Positions 9,448 through 18,085 of a stretch of DNA of 64,000 nucleotides are shown piece by piece; the first letter of the stretch is position 1; each line of letters starts with the position of its first letter. Made by a program: the position numbers and the translations under genes. The notes beneath the pieces are model-generated. The model saw nothing but the letters and a program-made list of their open reading frames with translations. It ran no database searches and had not been told where the DNA came from. The stretch is from Bacteroidales bacterium (GTDB lineage Bacteria; Bacteroidota; Bacteroidia; Bacteroidales; VadinHA17): the NCBI GenBank assembly GCA_016715075.1, contig JADKBK010000001.1, forward strand, positions 124,001-188,000. Direction: 5' to 3'.

Positions 9448-10218
9448 TTATTTCAGAAATCTGACAAATCTGCCAATATTATCCTTTAAATGACCCGGTT
9501 CATCCAGAGCTTTTATGAAGGCACTACCAATGATAGCACCACCGGAGTATTCGCAGGCCTGGTCAAAGGATGATTTATCTGAAATGCCAAATCCTATAAG
9601 TCCTGGTGTTTTAAGGTTCATGGCCCCGATCTTTCTGAAATACTCTTTCTGAGAATTGTCGAAACCATTTTTAACTCCTGTTGTGGAGGAGGTGGACACC
9701 ATGTATAAAAATCCTTTTGAAATGGAATCGAGATAAAGAATTCTTTCATCCGGAGTTTGAGGTGAGATCAGAAAAATGTTGAATAAGCCGTTTTTCTCAT
9801 AAAGTGAGGCATATGACGCAAGGTACTCTTCTACAGGAAGATCCGGGATAATTGTTCCGTCAATGCCTGTTTCACTACATTTTTTTATGAAATTTTCCAT
9901 CCCGAACCTGAAAAACGGATTTATATATCCCATAAGAATAAGCGGAAGATCTGTCACATCCCTGATCTTATCAAGCTGTTTGAAGAGCAGGGCCAGGGAC
10001 ATCCCGTTCTGAAGGGCTTTTTCGCTGCTTCTTTGTATTACCGGTCCATCCGCAACCGGATCAGAGAAAGGCATTCCTATCTCAATCATATCTGCACCAG
10101 CCTGGTCAAGTTCTCTGACGATTGCCAAAGTGTCGTTTATTGAGGGGTATCCGGCTGTAAAATAGATCGACAGGATATTTTTATTTTTGATTTTAAAGAG
10201 CTTTTCAATGCGATTCAT
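9448..10218 (-). CDS. trpA: Tryptophan synthase alpha chain
   Basis: 256 residues, normal family length. Catalytic residues of indole-3-glycerol phosphate cleavage are present: Glu46 in DMIEIGMPFSD and Asp57 in PVADGP. The phosphate-binding end GLIGFGIS and GGAIIGSAFIKAL is intact. It converts indole-3-glycerol phosphate to indole plus glyceraldehyde-3-phosphate and channels indole to TrpB in the cytoplasmic alpha2beta2 complex. It is the last gene of the trp operon, 43 bp downstream of trpB. Confidence 0.97.
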   Translation of the reverse strand: MNRIEKLFKIKNKNILSIYFTAGYPSINDTLAIVRELDQAGADMIEIGMPFSDPVADGPVIQRSSEKALQNGMSLALLFKQLDKIRDVTDLPLILMGYINPFFRFGMENFIKKCSETGIDGTIIPDLPVEEYLASYASLYEKNGLFNIFLISPQTPDERILYLDSISKGFLYMVSTSSTTGVKNGFDNSQKEYFRKIGAMNLKTPGLIGFGISDKSSFDQACEYSGGAIIGSAFIKALDEPGHLKDNIGRFVRFLK

Positions 10219-10261
10219 AATTATGCTTTTAAAAATTTGTCAGTCATTTTGATTCATTATT

Positions 10262-11467
10262 TTATACCGTTTCTCCTGTGAACATTTTCAGCGCTTCGGT
10301 GTAAGCCTGCATATCTTTATCACCTCTGCCAGATATATTAACTACAACAATATCATTGCTTTTAAGCTGTAATTTGCCAAGTACTGCCAGTGCATGGGCT
10401 GATTCGAGAGCCGGGATAATTCCTTCAAGCCGTGTCAGCTCATAAGCGGCTTTCAGAGCTTCAGTGTCTGTTGCATTCATGTATTCTGCCCTTCCTGTTT
10501 TCGCAAGCCAGGCATGAATAGGACCGACACCCGGATAATCAAGACCTGCAGATATGGAGTATGGTTCCGTTATCTGCCCGTCATCACTCTGAAGGAGCAT
10601 AGTTTTGCTTCCATGAATAATCCCGGTATCGCCAACGCATATTGTTGCCGCTGTCCTGTTTGTATCAACTCCGTCTCCTGCGGCTTCCACGCCGATGAGC
10701 CTGACCTTTTTCCGGTTTATATAATGGTAAAATATTCCTGCTGCGTTACTCCCTCCCCCTACGCAGGCGATAATAATATCAGGATCTTCTGTTCCTTCCT
10801 TGCTTTTTAACTGTACCAGTAGCTCCTCACTTATTACAGACTGGAATTTTGCCACAATATCCGGATATGGATGCGGCCCCACAACAGATCCGATGATATA
10901 AAAGGTATTTTCCGGATTGCATATCCAGTCACGTAATGCTTCATTGGTAGCATCTTTAAGAGTTTTATTCCCGCAGGTCGCAGGAATAACAGTTGCTCCA
11001 AGCATTTCCATCCGTTTTACATTAGGCTCCTGCCTGAGCATATCCGTCTCTCCCATATAAACCACACACTCAAGTCCCATCAATGCACAAACCGTCGCTG
11101 TTGCCACTCCATGCTGGCCAGCCCCGGTCTCGGCAATAATTCTTGTTTTACCCATCTTTTTTGCGAGCAGGATCTGACCTATAGTGTTGTTTATTTTATG
11201 GGAGCCCGTATGATTCAGATCCTCTCTCTTAAGATAAATCTTCGCCCCATATTTATTGCTGAGCCTTGCTGCAAGAAAGAGGGGAGAGGGTCTTCCTGCA
11301 TAATCACTTAGAAGCCTTTTAAACTCTGTCCTGAATTCATCGGATTCAATAATCTGATGATAAACAGATCTTAATGATTCCACGTTCTGCCTTAACATTT
11401 CAGGAATATAGGCTCCGCCGAATTCACCATAATAGCCGTTTTCTTCAGAAATAAATGTCTCGTTCAT
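10262..11467 (-). CDS. trpB: Tryptophan synthase beta chain
   Basis: 401 residues. The PLP lysine is Lys91 in HTGSHKINN, and the phosphate-binding loop GGGSNAAG and the EFGGAYIPE opening are typical of the TrpB1 type. It condenses indole with serine to give tryptophan. Its ATG overlaps the trpF stop in an ATGA arrangement, so translation is probably coupled. That makes the trpF frameshift upstream relevant for TrpB expression. Confidence 0.97.
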   Translation of the reverse strand: MNETFISEENGYYGEFGGAYIPEMLRQNVESLRSVYHQIIESDEFRTEFKRLLSDYAGRPSPLFLAARLSNKYGAKIYLKREDLNHTGSHKINNTIGQILLAKKMGKTRIIAETGAGQHGVATATVCALMGLECVVYMGETDMLRQEPNVKRMEMLGATVIPATCGNKTLKDATNEALRDWICNPENTFYIIGSVVGPHPYPDIVAKFQSVISEELLVQLKSKEGTEDPDIIIACVGGGSNAAGIFYHYINRKKVRLIGVEAAGDGVDTNRTAATICVGDTGIIHGSKTMLLQSDDGQITEPYSISAGLDYPGVGPIHAWLAKTGRAEYMNATDTEALKAAYELTRLEGIIPALESAHALAVLGKLQLKSNDIVVVNISGRGDKDMQAYTEALKMFTGETV

Positions 11468-12109
11468 AATTGTTTATGTATATGTCTTAATTCTTCTATG
11501 AATTTTTTCAGTTTTTCAATGTCTTTCAATCCGGGTTTTATCTCAAACCTGCTGTTAAGATCAATGCCATGGAATGAATCATAGTTTATGCCGGCAATCC
11601 TGCCTGCGTCCAGATGGCTGATGCCTCCGCTGAGAAAATACGGATGCCCGGCATCATAACTGTCAAGCAACGCCCAGTCGAATTGTTGTCCCGATCCTCC
11701 GTGGTTCTTTGTCATTGTATCAAACAGGAAAAAATCTGTACACTCCCTGTAAGCAGAACAATTTTCAAAACTATTGTTCTCACTGATACTGAATGCTTTT
11801 ATCACCTTAACCCCTTTCTCCTTTACCTGCCTGCATAATTCCAGGCGTTTCGTCACCATGAAGCTGTACGGCGTCGAGGGAATATTTTTCAACTTTATCT
11901 GAGATCTCATTTATCCCTGCATTAACAAAAACTCCGGTTTTTTTTATTTCAGAAGCAAGCTCTGCAAGAACCTCAGCCTTAAGTAATTCACCAGCAAACC
12001 TGGGAGAGGCAGGATAGAAAATGAATCCCATCATATCTGGCTTCAGCTGTGCTGCGGCCAGTATGTTTTCAGGCTCTCTCATTCCGCATATCTTTATTAC
12101 CGGATTCAT
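11464..12109 (-). CDS. trpF: Phosphoribosylanthranilate isomerase, single-base frameshift
   Basis: TrpF is split over two frames. The first part (12109 down to about 11845) reads MNPVIKICGMREPENI to LDAVQLHGDETP. The second (about 11840 to 11464) continues ELCRQVKEKGVKVIKAFSI to the HGGSGQQFDW and FLSGGI phosphate-binding motifs. Removing one of the two C's at 11841-11842 (GG on the coding strand) restores one 214-codon frame with an uninterrupted TrpF sequence. Cys and Asp catalytic residues (KICGMRE; FLFDT) are present. Start and stop overlap trpC and trpB by ATGA. Either a sequencing or assembly insertion or a recent mutation. All neighbouring genes are intact, which favours an error. Confidence 0.9.
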
Positions 12110-12897
12110 TTAGTATCGGATTTAAGATCACTGATAAAATGGGATGCGGCTTTCCCGGGATCATCTGATTTCATGAAGTTTTCGCCTATTAAAAAAGCAT
12201 CATAGCCCTTCTTATAAAGTTGTTTTACATCTTCAGCTGTGGTAAATCCGCTTTCCGCAACCTTAAGACAATCCTTTGGAAGATAATTGAGAAGATCCAT
12301 TGAGTTGTCAATGCTTACCTCGAATGTCTTCAGGTTCCGGTTATTCACTCCGATAATAGAAATGTTTTTACTCAACTGGTCAAGATCAGTCAGGTCATGT
12401 ATCTCAAAAAGAACGTCCATTCCCAAATCAATCGCCAGGGCTGAAAGTCTCTCAACTTCTATTTTGCTTAAGATGGAAGCAATAAGAAGGATTGCACCTG
12501 CGCCAATTGATCTGGCTTCAATAACCTGGTATTCATCAACAATAAAGTCTTTTCTAAGAACAGGTATCTTAACTAACCCGGCAACATCCTGAAGATCTGA
12601 ACTGTAACCTCCAAAAAACTCCGTATCAGTCAGTACTGAAATGGCTGCTATTCCTGCATCCTGGTATCCTTTTGCCACCATGGCCGCCTCAGCTGCAGGA
12701 TTTATATCTCCCCTGGAGGGTGACTTCCTCTTGAACTCACCGATAACAGAGGGTTCTGGTCTTGACAGAGCTTCATAAAATGACGGAACCCTTGCATTAA
12801 AGAATGCCGATTTCTCAAGTATACTTACTGGAGCGGTCACTTTTCTCCTTTTAACCTCTTCTCTTTTAACTGCTGCTATTTTATCAAGTATATTCAT
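12106..12897 (-). CDS. trpC: Indole-3-glycerol phosphate synthase
   Basis: 263 residues, separate (not fused to TrpF). Motifs: VIGEFKRKSPSRGDI with the catalytic Lys, ISVLTDTEFFGG, VLRKDFIVDEYQVIEAR, GVNNRNLKTFEV and the CLKVAESGF phosphate site. It closes the indole ring from CdRP with loss of CO2 and water. The stop overlaps the trpF start by 4 bp, and 3 bp separate it from trpD. Confidence 0.97.
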   Translation of the reverse strand: MNILDKIAAVKREEVKRRKVTAPVSILEKSAFFNARVPSFYEALSRPEPSVIGEFKRKSPSRGDINPAAEAAMVAKGYQDAGIAAISVLTDTEFFGGYSSDLQDVAGLVKIPVLRKDFIVDEYQVIEARSIGAGAILLIASILSKIEVERLSALAIDLGMDVLFEIHDLTDLDQLSKNISIIGVNNRNLKTFEVSIDNSMDLLNYLPKDCLKVAESGFTTAEDVKQLYKKGYDAFLIGENFMKSDDPGKAASHFISDLKSDTK

Positions 12898-12900
12898 TTC

Positions 12901-13890
12901 TCAGAGTTCAAGGAGTTTTTTTAATTTTTCTTTTGCTTTGCCTCCCTGTAATGATTCTTCTGCCATACTAAAGCATTCCTTCAGACTTTTGGAAGGGAAC
13001 AGCTTCCTTAAAGCCATTCCTGAGTTAACAATTACCACTGCTTTCTGGGCTTCGGTTCCATTACCTTCAAGTATGTTTAAAAAGATTCTGACAGACTCTT
13101 CGACAGTCACCCCACCTTTCACATCTTCATGTGTAAGCCTGGTATATCCAATTTTCTCAGGATCCACAAGGTCCTCTTCACGGTTGGATATCATTTTAAA
13201 CTCACTCGTCAGTGATATTTCATCATAGCCATCAAGCGAATAGATTATTGTATAGTTTTTATCAGTCTGCTGGTAGATATAATTGTATAGTCTTGCGGTC
13301 TCCAGGTTCCAGACACCAACCAGCTGATTACGCGGAAAAGATGGATTGACCATTGGTCCCAGCATGTTAAAAAATGTTTTCACGCTCAGTTCTCTTCTGA
13401 TTGGGGCAACAGTTTTCATAGCCGGGTGAAATAGCGGGGCGTGAAGGAAGCAGATATTTGCTTTATCGATCTGGTTTCTTAAGGTATCCCTGTCACTTGT
13501 AAATTTATAGCCAAGGTACTCCAGAACATTGCGCGATCCGCAGGCTGATGATACACCATAATTACCATGTTTTGCCACTTTACCTCCTGTCCCGGCTACA
13601 ACAAATGACGATAGCGTTGAAATATTAAAAGTGTTCTTGCCATCACCCCCTGTGCCGCAAAGATCGATGGTATCAAATTCTGCCAGATCAGTTGCCAGAC
13701 ATAAGTCCAATAGCGCATCCCGGAATCCTGCCAGTTCATGGACAGTTATCATGCGCATCATATATACTGTAAGGAAAGCAGAGATCTGCGAATTATTATA
13801 TTCTCCCCCGGCTATCTTTTTAAGTACATTTTTTGCCTCTTCCCTGTCAAGTGTCAGATGTGAGGTCAGTCTTTGAAGAATTTCTTTCAT
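12901..13890 (-). CDS. trpD: Anthranilate phosphoribosyltransferase
   Basis: 329 residues, monofunctional. The PRPP-binding signature is DLCGTGGDGKNTFNIST (residues 77-92), and KHGNYGVSSACGS follows as in TrpD. It transfers phosphoribose from PRPP to anthranilate. It lies between trpG (30 bp upstream) and trpC. TrpG and TrpD are separate genes here, unlike the fused enterobacterial form. Confidence 0.97.
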   Translation of the reverse strand: MKEILQRLTSHLTLDREEAKNVLKKIAGGEYNNSQISAFLTVYMMRMITVHELAGFRDALLDLCLATDLAEFDTIDLCGTGGDGKNTFNISTLSSFVVAGTGGKVAKHGNYGVSSACGSRNVLEYLGYKFTSDRDTLRNQIDKANICFLHAPLFHPAMKTVAPIRRELSVKTFFNMLGPMVNPSFPRNQLVGVWNLETARLYNYIYQQTDKNYTIIYSLDGYDEISLTSEFKMISNREEDLVDPEKIGYTRLTHEDVKGGVTVEESVRIFLNILEGNGTEAQKAVVIVNSGMALRKLFPSKSLKECFSMAEESLQGGKAKEKLKKLLEL

Positions 13891-13919
13891 TTGTCAGTAT
13901 TTGTTTTCAAAAATTCCTT

Positions 13920-14489
13920 TTAAAGTGCCAGCCAGTTACTGAGTATTTGTTTTCCATACTCAGTCATCACTGATTCGGGATGAAACTGTACCCCTTTGAC
14001 ATCATACTCAACGTGAGAAAGAGCCATTACCATTCCTTCACTATCCCTGGCTGTAATCCTCAGCACGGAAGGGAGGTCCCTGTCATTTACCACCCAGGAA
14101 TGGTATCGTCCGGCTTCAAAGGTCGATGGCACATCACTGAATAGTTTATCTTTTGTATCTGTAATAATAATCTCAGTTTTCACCCCATGATAAACCCTGT
14201 CGAGATTTGTGAGGCTTCCTCCGAATACCTCTGCAATAGCCTGGCATCCCAGGCAAACACCCAGGATGCTTTTTGACGGGCCATAATGACTTATTAGTTT
14301 TTTTGTGATTCCTGCTTCATCCGGAATCCCGGGCCCGGGAGAGATTATTATCTTATCATAACCTGCAGCTTCAGCGACTGATATATCATCATTTCTGAAT
14401 ACATCCACCGGCTGGCCGGAAAGCTCTTTCAGAATGTGCACCAGGTTATATGTGAAAGAATCGTAGTTGTCAAGCACCATTATTTTCAT
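13920..14489 (-). CDS. trpG: Anthranilate synthase component II (glutamine amidotransferase)
   Basis: 189 residues. A class I glutamine amidotransferase with complete triad: Cys79 in LGVCLGCQAI, His170 and Glu172 in VQFHPESV. PGPGIPDEAG is the oxyanion region. It supplies ammonia to TrpE, and could also serve as PabA for p-aminobenzoate. It is located 17 bp downstream of trpE. Confidence 0.96.
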   Translation of the reverse strand: MKIMVLDNYDSFTYNLVHILKELSGQPVDVFRNDDISVAEAAGYDKIIISPGPGIPDEAGITKKLISHYGPSKSILGVCLGCQAIAEVFGGSLTNLDRVYHGVKTEIIITDTKDKLFSDVPSTFEAGRYHSWVVNDRDLPSVLRITARDSEGMVMALSHVEYDVKGVQFHPESVMTEYGKQILSNWLAL

Positions 14490-14506
14490 ATTCTTTTCTT
14501 TTAGTA

Positions 14507-15928
14507 TTATATACCTGCAGCCATTGCTATTGCAGCTTTCATGGCGCCAAGCTTGTTATTTACCTCATTAAGCTCATTATTTTCAACGGAGGCCGCAACA
14601 ATACCTGCACCGGCCTGATAATAAAGGGTATTATTCCTGCTGAGAAATGACCGTATCATTATTGCATGATTGATATCTCCGTTAAAACCTATATAACCGA
14701 TAGCACCACCGTAGAAACCGCGGTTCTGGTTTTCCAATGAGTCGATTATCTCCATAGCTTTGAACTTTGGTGCACCGGAAAGAGTCCCTGCCGGAAATGA
14801 ATCTCCGAAAACCCTGATTGGATTAAACCCGGCTTTGAGTTCACCGGCAACCTCCGACACAAGGTGAATAACATGTGAGTAGAACTGTACCTCCCTGAAG
14901 GTCTTGACAAATACTTTGTCAGAGTTCCGGCTCAGATCGTTTCTGGCCAGGTCAACCAGCATGACATGCTCTGAATTCTCCTTGCTGTCATTTGCAAGGT
15001 CAATAGCGAGCTGCCTGTCTTCCTCATCATCTCCCGAACGCTTGAAAGTCCCTGCGATGGGATTGATCTTCGCAAAGCCTTTTTCAATTATCAGCTGGGC
15101 TTCAGGTGAGGATCCGAAAAGCTTATATCCGCCATAGTCGAAATAAAACAGATAGGGGGAAGGATTTATGTTCCTTAATGCCCTGTATACATTAAACTCA
15201 TCACCAATAAACTGCTGACTGAATTGCCTGGACAGAACCACCTGGAATACATTTCCCAGGAAGCAGTTCTTTTTGCCCATTTTCACCATCTCTATATACT
15301 CTTCATCAAGCAGATTGGATTTCTCATTATTAAGTGAGGTGAACTGAAATGAACCCAGGCTGCGGTTTCTCAGCAGGCTTTTTACCTCTTCAATCCTGCT
15401 CTTTTCGCCTTCCAGAAGGTTTTCCAGGAGAATGATCCGGTTGTTAAAATGATTGATAGCGATAATATACCTGTAAACTGAATAATAGATGTCAGGAATC
15501 TGGTAAAGGCCGTCTCCGGGTTGTTTGAACTTTATATCCTCAAAATATTTTACTGCATCATATGTGGTGTACCCAAATAATCCGTTTGCAGGCATCCCTG
15601 TGTAATCAGATCCTTTTTCAATTTTGAATGAGTTCAGGAAGGCATTGAAATTTTCTGCTACAGTTTGTTTGTTCTTTACGGCAATCCTTTCCTGCTGACC
15701 ATCCGGGAAGTTTATCTGGATTCTGTGACATTCTACTTTAAATTCGGCGAGAACGTCAAAGCAAATATAGCTCATGCTGTTATTATTGCCGTGATAATCA
15801 GAACTTTCCAGCAGGATGGTGTTTGGGAACTTATCCCTGATCTTCAGGTAGATCGTTACAGGTGTTATTATATCTGCCAATCCGGGAGGAAAGGGATGGA
15901 GGCTTGTTATTAACTTTGATTCTCTCAT
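14507..15928 (-). CDS. trpE: Anthranilate synthase component I
   Basis: 473 residues. The chorismate-binding domain covers the C-terminal two thirds: FGSSPEAQLIIEKG, PIAGTFKRSGDDEEDRQLA, LMLVDLARNDLSR-like segment, and GTLSGAPKFKAMEIID. A Ser-rich feedback site near the N-terminus (TILLESSDYHG) suggests inhibition by tryptophan. It converts chorismate to anthranilate with TrpG. First structural gene of the operon; its expression is probably set by the leader peptide and terminator at 15950-16077. Confidence 0.96.
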   Translation of the reverse strand: MRESKLITSLHPFPPGLADIITPVTIYLKIRDKFPNTILLESSDYHGNNNSMSYICFDVLAEFKVECHRIQINFPDGQQERIAVKNKQTVAENFNAFLNSFKIEKGSDYTGMPANGLFGYTTYDAVKYFEDIKFKQPGDGLYQIPDIYYSVYRYIIAINHFNNRIILLENLLEGEKSRIEEVKSLLRNRSLGSFQFTSLNNEKSNLLDEEYIEMVKMGKKNCFLGNVFQVVLSRQFSQQFIGDEFNVYRALRNINPSPYLFYFDYGGYKLFGSSPEAQLIIEKGFAKINPIAGTFKRSGDDEEDRQLAIDLANDSKENSEHVMLVDLARNDLSRNSDKVFVKTFREVQFYSHVIHLVSEVAGELKAGFNPIRVFGDSFPAGTLSGAPKFKAMEIIDSLENQNRGFYGGAIGYIGFNGDINHAIMIRSFLSRNNTLYYQAGAGIVAASVENNELNEVNNKLGAMKAAIAMAAGI

Positions 15929-15949
15929 ATTTTAAATTTTAATATCGTA

Positions 15950-15985
15950 TTAAAACAAAACGACCTGCCGGGAGTCCGACAGGTC
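15950..15985 (-). terminator. trp attenuator terminator hairpin
   Basis: On the minus strand the RNA reads GACCUGUCGG-ACUC-CCGGCAGGUC and then GUUUUGUUUU, a 10-bp stem with one U-G pair followed by a U tract. It sits between the trpL stop codon (16018) and the trpE start (15928). The U-G wobble becomes a C/A mismatch on the plus strand, so the stem is built for the minus-strand transcript. This is an intrinsic terminator inside the leader, i.e. an attenuator. Confidence 0.85.
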
Positions 15986-16017
15986 ATTGTTATATTATAT
16001 AATATAGCAAGGCTATC

Positions 16018-16077
16018 TCACCTCCGTGGGTTTACGGTTGAGATTTGCCAAGACCAGTTATTAAATGTATGTGTCAT
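16018..16077 (-). CDS. trpL: trp operon leader peptide with two Trp codons
   Basis: A 19-codon frame on the minus strand: M-T-H-T-F-N-N-W-S-W-Q-I-S-T-V-N-P-R-R-stop. Trp is the rarest amino acid, and having W at positions 8 and 10 directly upstream of a terminator hairpin and trpE is the classical attenuation arrangement. The stop lies about 33 nt before the terminator stem. A short hairpin (CCGT/ACGG) ends just before the stop, and ATAGC-CTT-GCTAT follows it. I could not identify the antiterminator pairing with certainty. Confidence 0.85.
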   Translation of the reverse strand: MTHTFNNWSWQISTVNPRR

Positions 16078-16095
16078 TTCTGTTTTTTCTGAATG

Positions 16096-16103
16096 CAAAG
16101 AAA
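16096..16103 (-). promoter_or_regulatory. Candidate trp operon -7 box
   Basis: On the minus strand TTTCTTTG, one mismatch from the Bacteroidota -7 consensus TAnnTTTG, 19 nt upstream of the trpL ATG. No clear -33 TTG at the right distance was found, so this is a weak call. Confidence 0.35.
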
Positions 16104-16156
16104 ATAATTATTCTGATAAAATAAAAGAGTTGGTGATCTTTTTTTATTTTTAATTG

Positions 16157-16244
16157 CCTCACCCCATCTGATCCCCCTGTAGTGTATGCCTCACCCCCTC
16201 TGATCCCCCTCTCCCCCGGGAGAGGGGGATCAGAGGGGGTGAGG
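16157..16244. repeat. GC-rich inverted repeat, CCTCACCCC family copy 1
   Basis: Bases 16189-16244 form a perfect inverted repeat with 27-bp arms and a 2-base centre. The left arm begins CCTCACCCCCTCTGATCCCC; the centre is CTCTCCC-CC-GGGAGAG. A degenerate half copy (CCTCACCCCATCTGATCCCCC) precedes it at 16157-16177. It could act as a bidirectional terminator between the lipoprotein and trp genes. Related copies are at 21446-21530 and 62061-62150. Confidence 0.85.
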
Positions 16245-16246
16245 AT

Positions 16247-16603
16247 TTACTCTACCACCTCTGCTTTATCGAATTTCTGCGACTGAAAATGTACCCGGCC
16301 TGTCCTTACCTTGCTTGCACCCTTGCTGCCGAAGAAGCCCCATCCGCCACTTCCAAGAAGAAACCCCAGTGCATATAAACCACCATTGTTATTCTGTGCA
16401 AACATTGTGATATCCTTATCGAAAAGCATGCCTATAAAATCGAATGGGGCAATAAATCCATGCCATAATCCTCCGAAAAATCCGTATTTATGACCTGTAA
16501 GACACTGATCAACAGTTTCGTTATTCGCACATCCTGTCAGCAGGATAATACCTGTAACAATAGCAAGAGGAAGGAGTAGTTTCTGTAAATTAGTGTTTTT
16601 CAT
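16247..16603 (-). CDS. Small lipoprotein of unknown function
   Basis: 118 residues from the Met at 16603, chosen because it gives a proper lipoprotein signal (MKNTNLQKLLLPLAIVTGI..LLTGC, lipobox LTGC) and avoids overlap with the upstream gene; an earlier ATG at 16687 would add 28 unlikely residues. After the lipid-anchored Cys the protein has a Gly/Phe/Trp-rich central part (GFFGGLWHGFIAPFDFIGMLF) and a GFLLGSGGWGFFGSKGA segment that may re-enter a membrane. No known enzyme motif. Small lipoproteins of this pattern occur in many Bacteroidota. Confidence 0.7.
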   Translation of the reverse strand: MKNTNLQKLLLPLAIVTGIILLTGCANNETVDQCLTGHKYGFFGGLWHGFIAPFDFIGMLFDKDITMFAQNNNGGLYALGFLLGSGGWGFFGSKGASKVRTGRVHFQSQKFDKAEVVE

Positions 16604-16640
16604 TGTTTTACTGGTTAGGTTAGTATATATTTTTAGTTTT

Positions 16641-17171
16641 TCAAAAGAGCAGCAGATCAACAGCTTTCCCTGAATATTTTTTCTCATGATCGAGCAGCCA
16701 TCTCTTCCTTTTCAATCCGCCTCCATATCCTGTCAGACTTCCATCCGAACCGATTACCCTGTGACAGGGAATAATAATTGATATACGGTTCATGCCATTG
16801 GCATTAGCTACTGCCCTCACGGAATCAGATCTGTTAAGAGCATTTGCCTGCTCCTGATATGACCGTGTAGTTCCATATGGTATCTCCTGTAGTTCCATCC
16901 ATACTGCTCTCTGAAAATCTGTCCCTGGTGTTATAAGCGGGATCGAGAACTCTCTCCTCTCTCCGGTGAAGTACTCAGCTAACTGATTCCTGAGAGATTT
17001 CAGATGTGTGTTGTCACCCTCTTCAAGAGTTGTTTTGAGTAATCTTGTAAGGTCCTTATATTCAGTTGGCAGCATTCGTCTGTCGATGAATTCAAGAAGA
17101 CAGACCCCATCATCAGTTGCTCCTGCAACCATCTCACCAAGAGGAGTTTCTATTCTAAAGGTTTTGATCAT
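16641..17171 (-). CDS. ogt: Methylated-DNA-[protein]-cysteine S-methyltransferase
   Basis: 176 residues. The acceptor site is PCHRVIG (Cys136), preceded by the helix-turn-helix-like segment SVRAVANANGMNRISI and the YGTTRSYQE motif. It removes alkyl groups from O6-guanine by a suicidal transfer to the Cys. No AraC-like Ada domain is present, so this is the stand-alone Ogt/MGMT form. Confidence 0.95.
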   Translation of the reverse strand: MIKTFRIETPLGEMVAGATDDGVCLLEFIDRRMLPTEYKDLTRLLKTTLEEGDNTHLKSLRNQLAEYFTGERREFSIPLITPGTDFQRAVWMELQEIPYGTTRSYQEQANALNRSDSVRAVANANGMNRISIIIPCHRVIGSDGSLTGYGGGLKRKRWLLDHEKKYSGKAVDLLLF

Positions 17172-17231
17172 TCTTCAAAAAATAGTGTCACTTAACCATC
17201 ATCTTTACCCTGGAGATATACATTCCTCCTT

Positions 17232-17488
17232 CGTCTCTCCGTCTCTCCGTCTCTCCGTCTCTCCGTCTCTCCGTCCCTCCGTCTCTCCGTCTCTCCGTCT
17301 CTCCGTCTCTCCGTCTCTCCGTCTCTCCGTCTCTCCGTCTCTCCGTCTCTCCGTCTCTCCGTCTCTCCGTCTCTCCGTCTCTCCGTCTCTCCGTCTCTCC
17401 GTCTCTCCGTCTCTCCGTCTCTCCGTCTCTCCGTCTCTCCGTCCCTCCGTCTCCCCATCCCTCCGTCTCTCCGTCTCTCCGTCTCTCC
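17232..17488. repeat. Octanucleotide microsatellite (CTCCGTCT)n, about 32 copies
   Basis: A nearly perfect tandem array of the 8-mer CTCCGTCT with a few substitutions (CCCTCCGT at about 17274 and 17442; CTCCCCAT at about 17451). An 8-bp unit cycles through all three frames, giving long stop-free frames on both strands that would encode RRRDGETE-like or LSVSPSLR-like repeats. These are not genes. It fills the gap between ogt and the DUF3052-like gene. Length variation by slippage is expected, and assembly of the exact copy number is uncertain. Confidence 0.95.
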
Positions 17489-17510
17489 TTCACCAATCCG
17501 GGTAAAAATT

Positions 17511-17933
17511 TTATTTTGAATATTTTTCTGATGTTGAATTTATGAATTTAATATTTCTGAATCTCAAAGCAGACCAGTCTTCATCAATAGCAACCATTCT
17601 GATACCATGAAATCCGGCATCGTTTATAGCTTTCCATCCGTGGTCACGGTCGATATCTGAGCTGTATTTTTTTGATGTTTTCTTCGGATAACAGAACCAT
17701 ATTACTCCATCGCATAACAGGTTATGAAATGCATTTGATGAAAAAGTATCAACTTCAGCCTGATTTCTAACAAATATCATAATAAAATCATAAGGGAACC
17801 GGGGATCAATATCCCTGTCAATGATTACATCACTGAACTCCTTTGAAAGTGAAGAGGTGAACTTTTCTTCCGCATTCAGCACTGCAATCCGGTTACTCCC
17901 TTTATAATTAAGCTTCTCAAGCAAATTCTTCAT
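17511..17933 (-). CDS. DUF3052-like protein of unknown function
   Basis: 140 residues. The segment LLCDGVIWFCYPKKTSKKYSSD, followed by DHGWKAI..GFHGIRMVAIDEDWSALRFR, resembles the DUF3052 family, in which a WvsYPK and a terminal DExWSALRFR motif are conserved. No signal peptide or membrane segment. Function unknown. It is transcribed away from the TPP riboswitch. Confidence 0.65.
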   Translation of the reverse strand: MKNLLEKLNYKGSNRIAVLNAEEKFTSSLSKEFSDVIIDRDIDPRFPYDFIMIFVRNQAEVDTFSSNAFHNLLCDGVIWFCYPKKTSKKYSSDIDRDHGWKAINDAGFHGIRMVAIDEDWSALRFRNIKFINSTSEKYSK

Positions 17934-18085
17934 TATTCTCCCCTTAAATGATCTGCAAATTTAAAAATAAATTAAATCCGGCAATAATTGAACAGAATGT
18001 AATTAATAATTTGAAAATCAGGATTATTAATCATTTAAATTCAAAATAGAGATCATTTTGATGGATAATATTATTTAAAAGCTCT

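Noticed and set aside
17188..17505. Open frames of 88-165 codons across the CTCCGTCT array on both strands
   Set aside because: They exist only because the 8-bp repeat has no stop codon; there is no non-repetitive domain.
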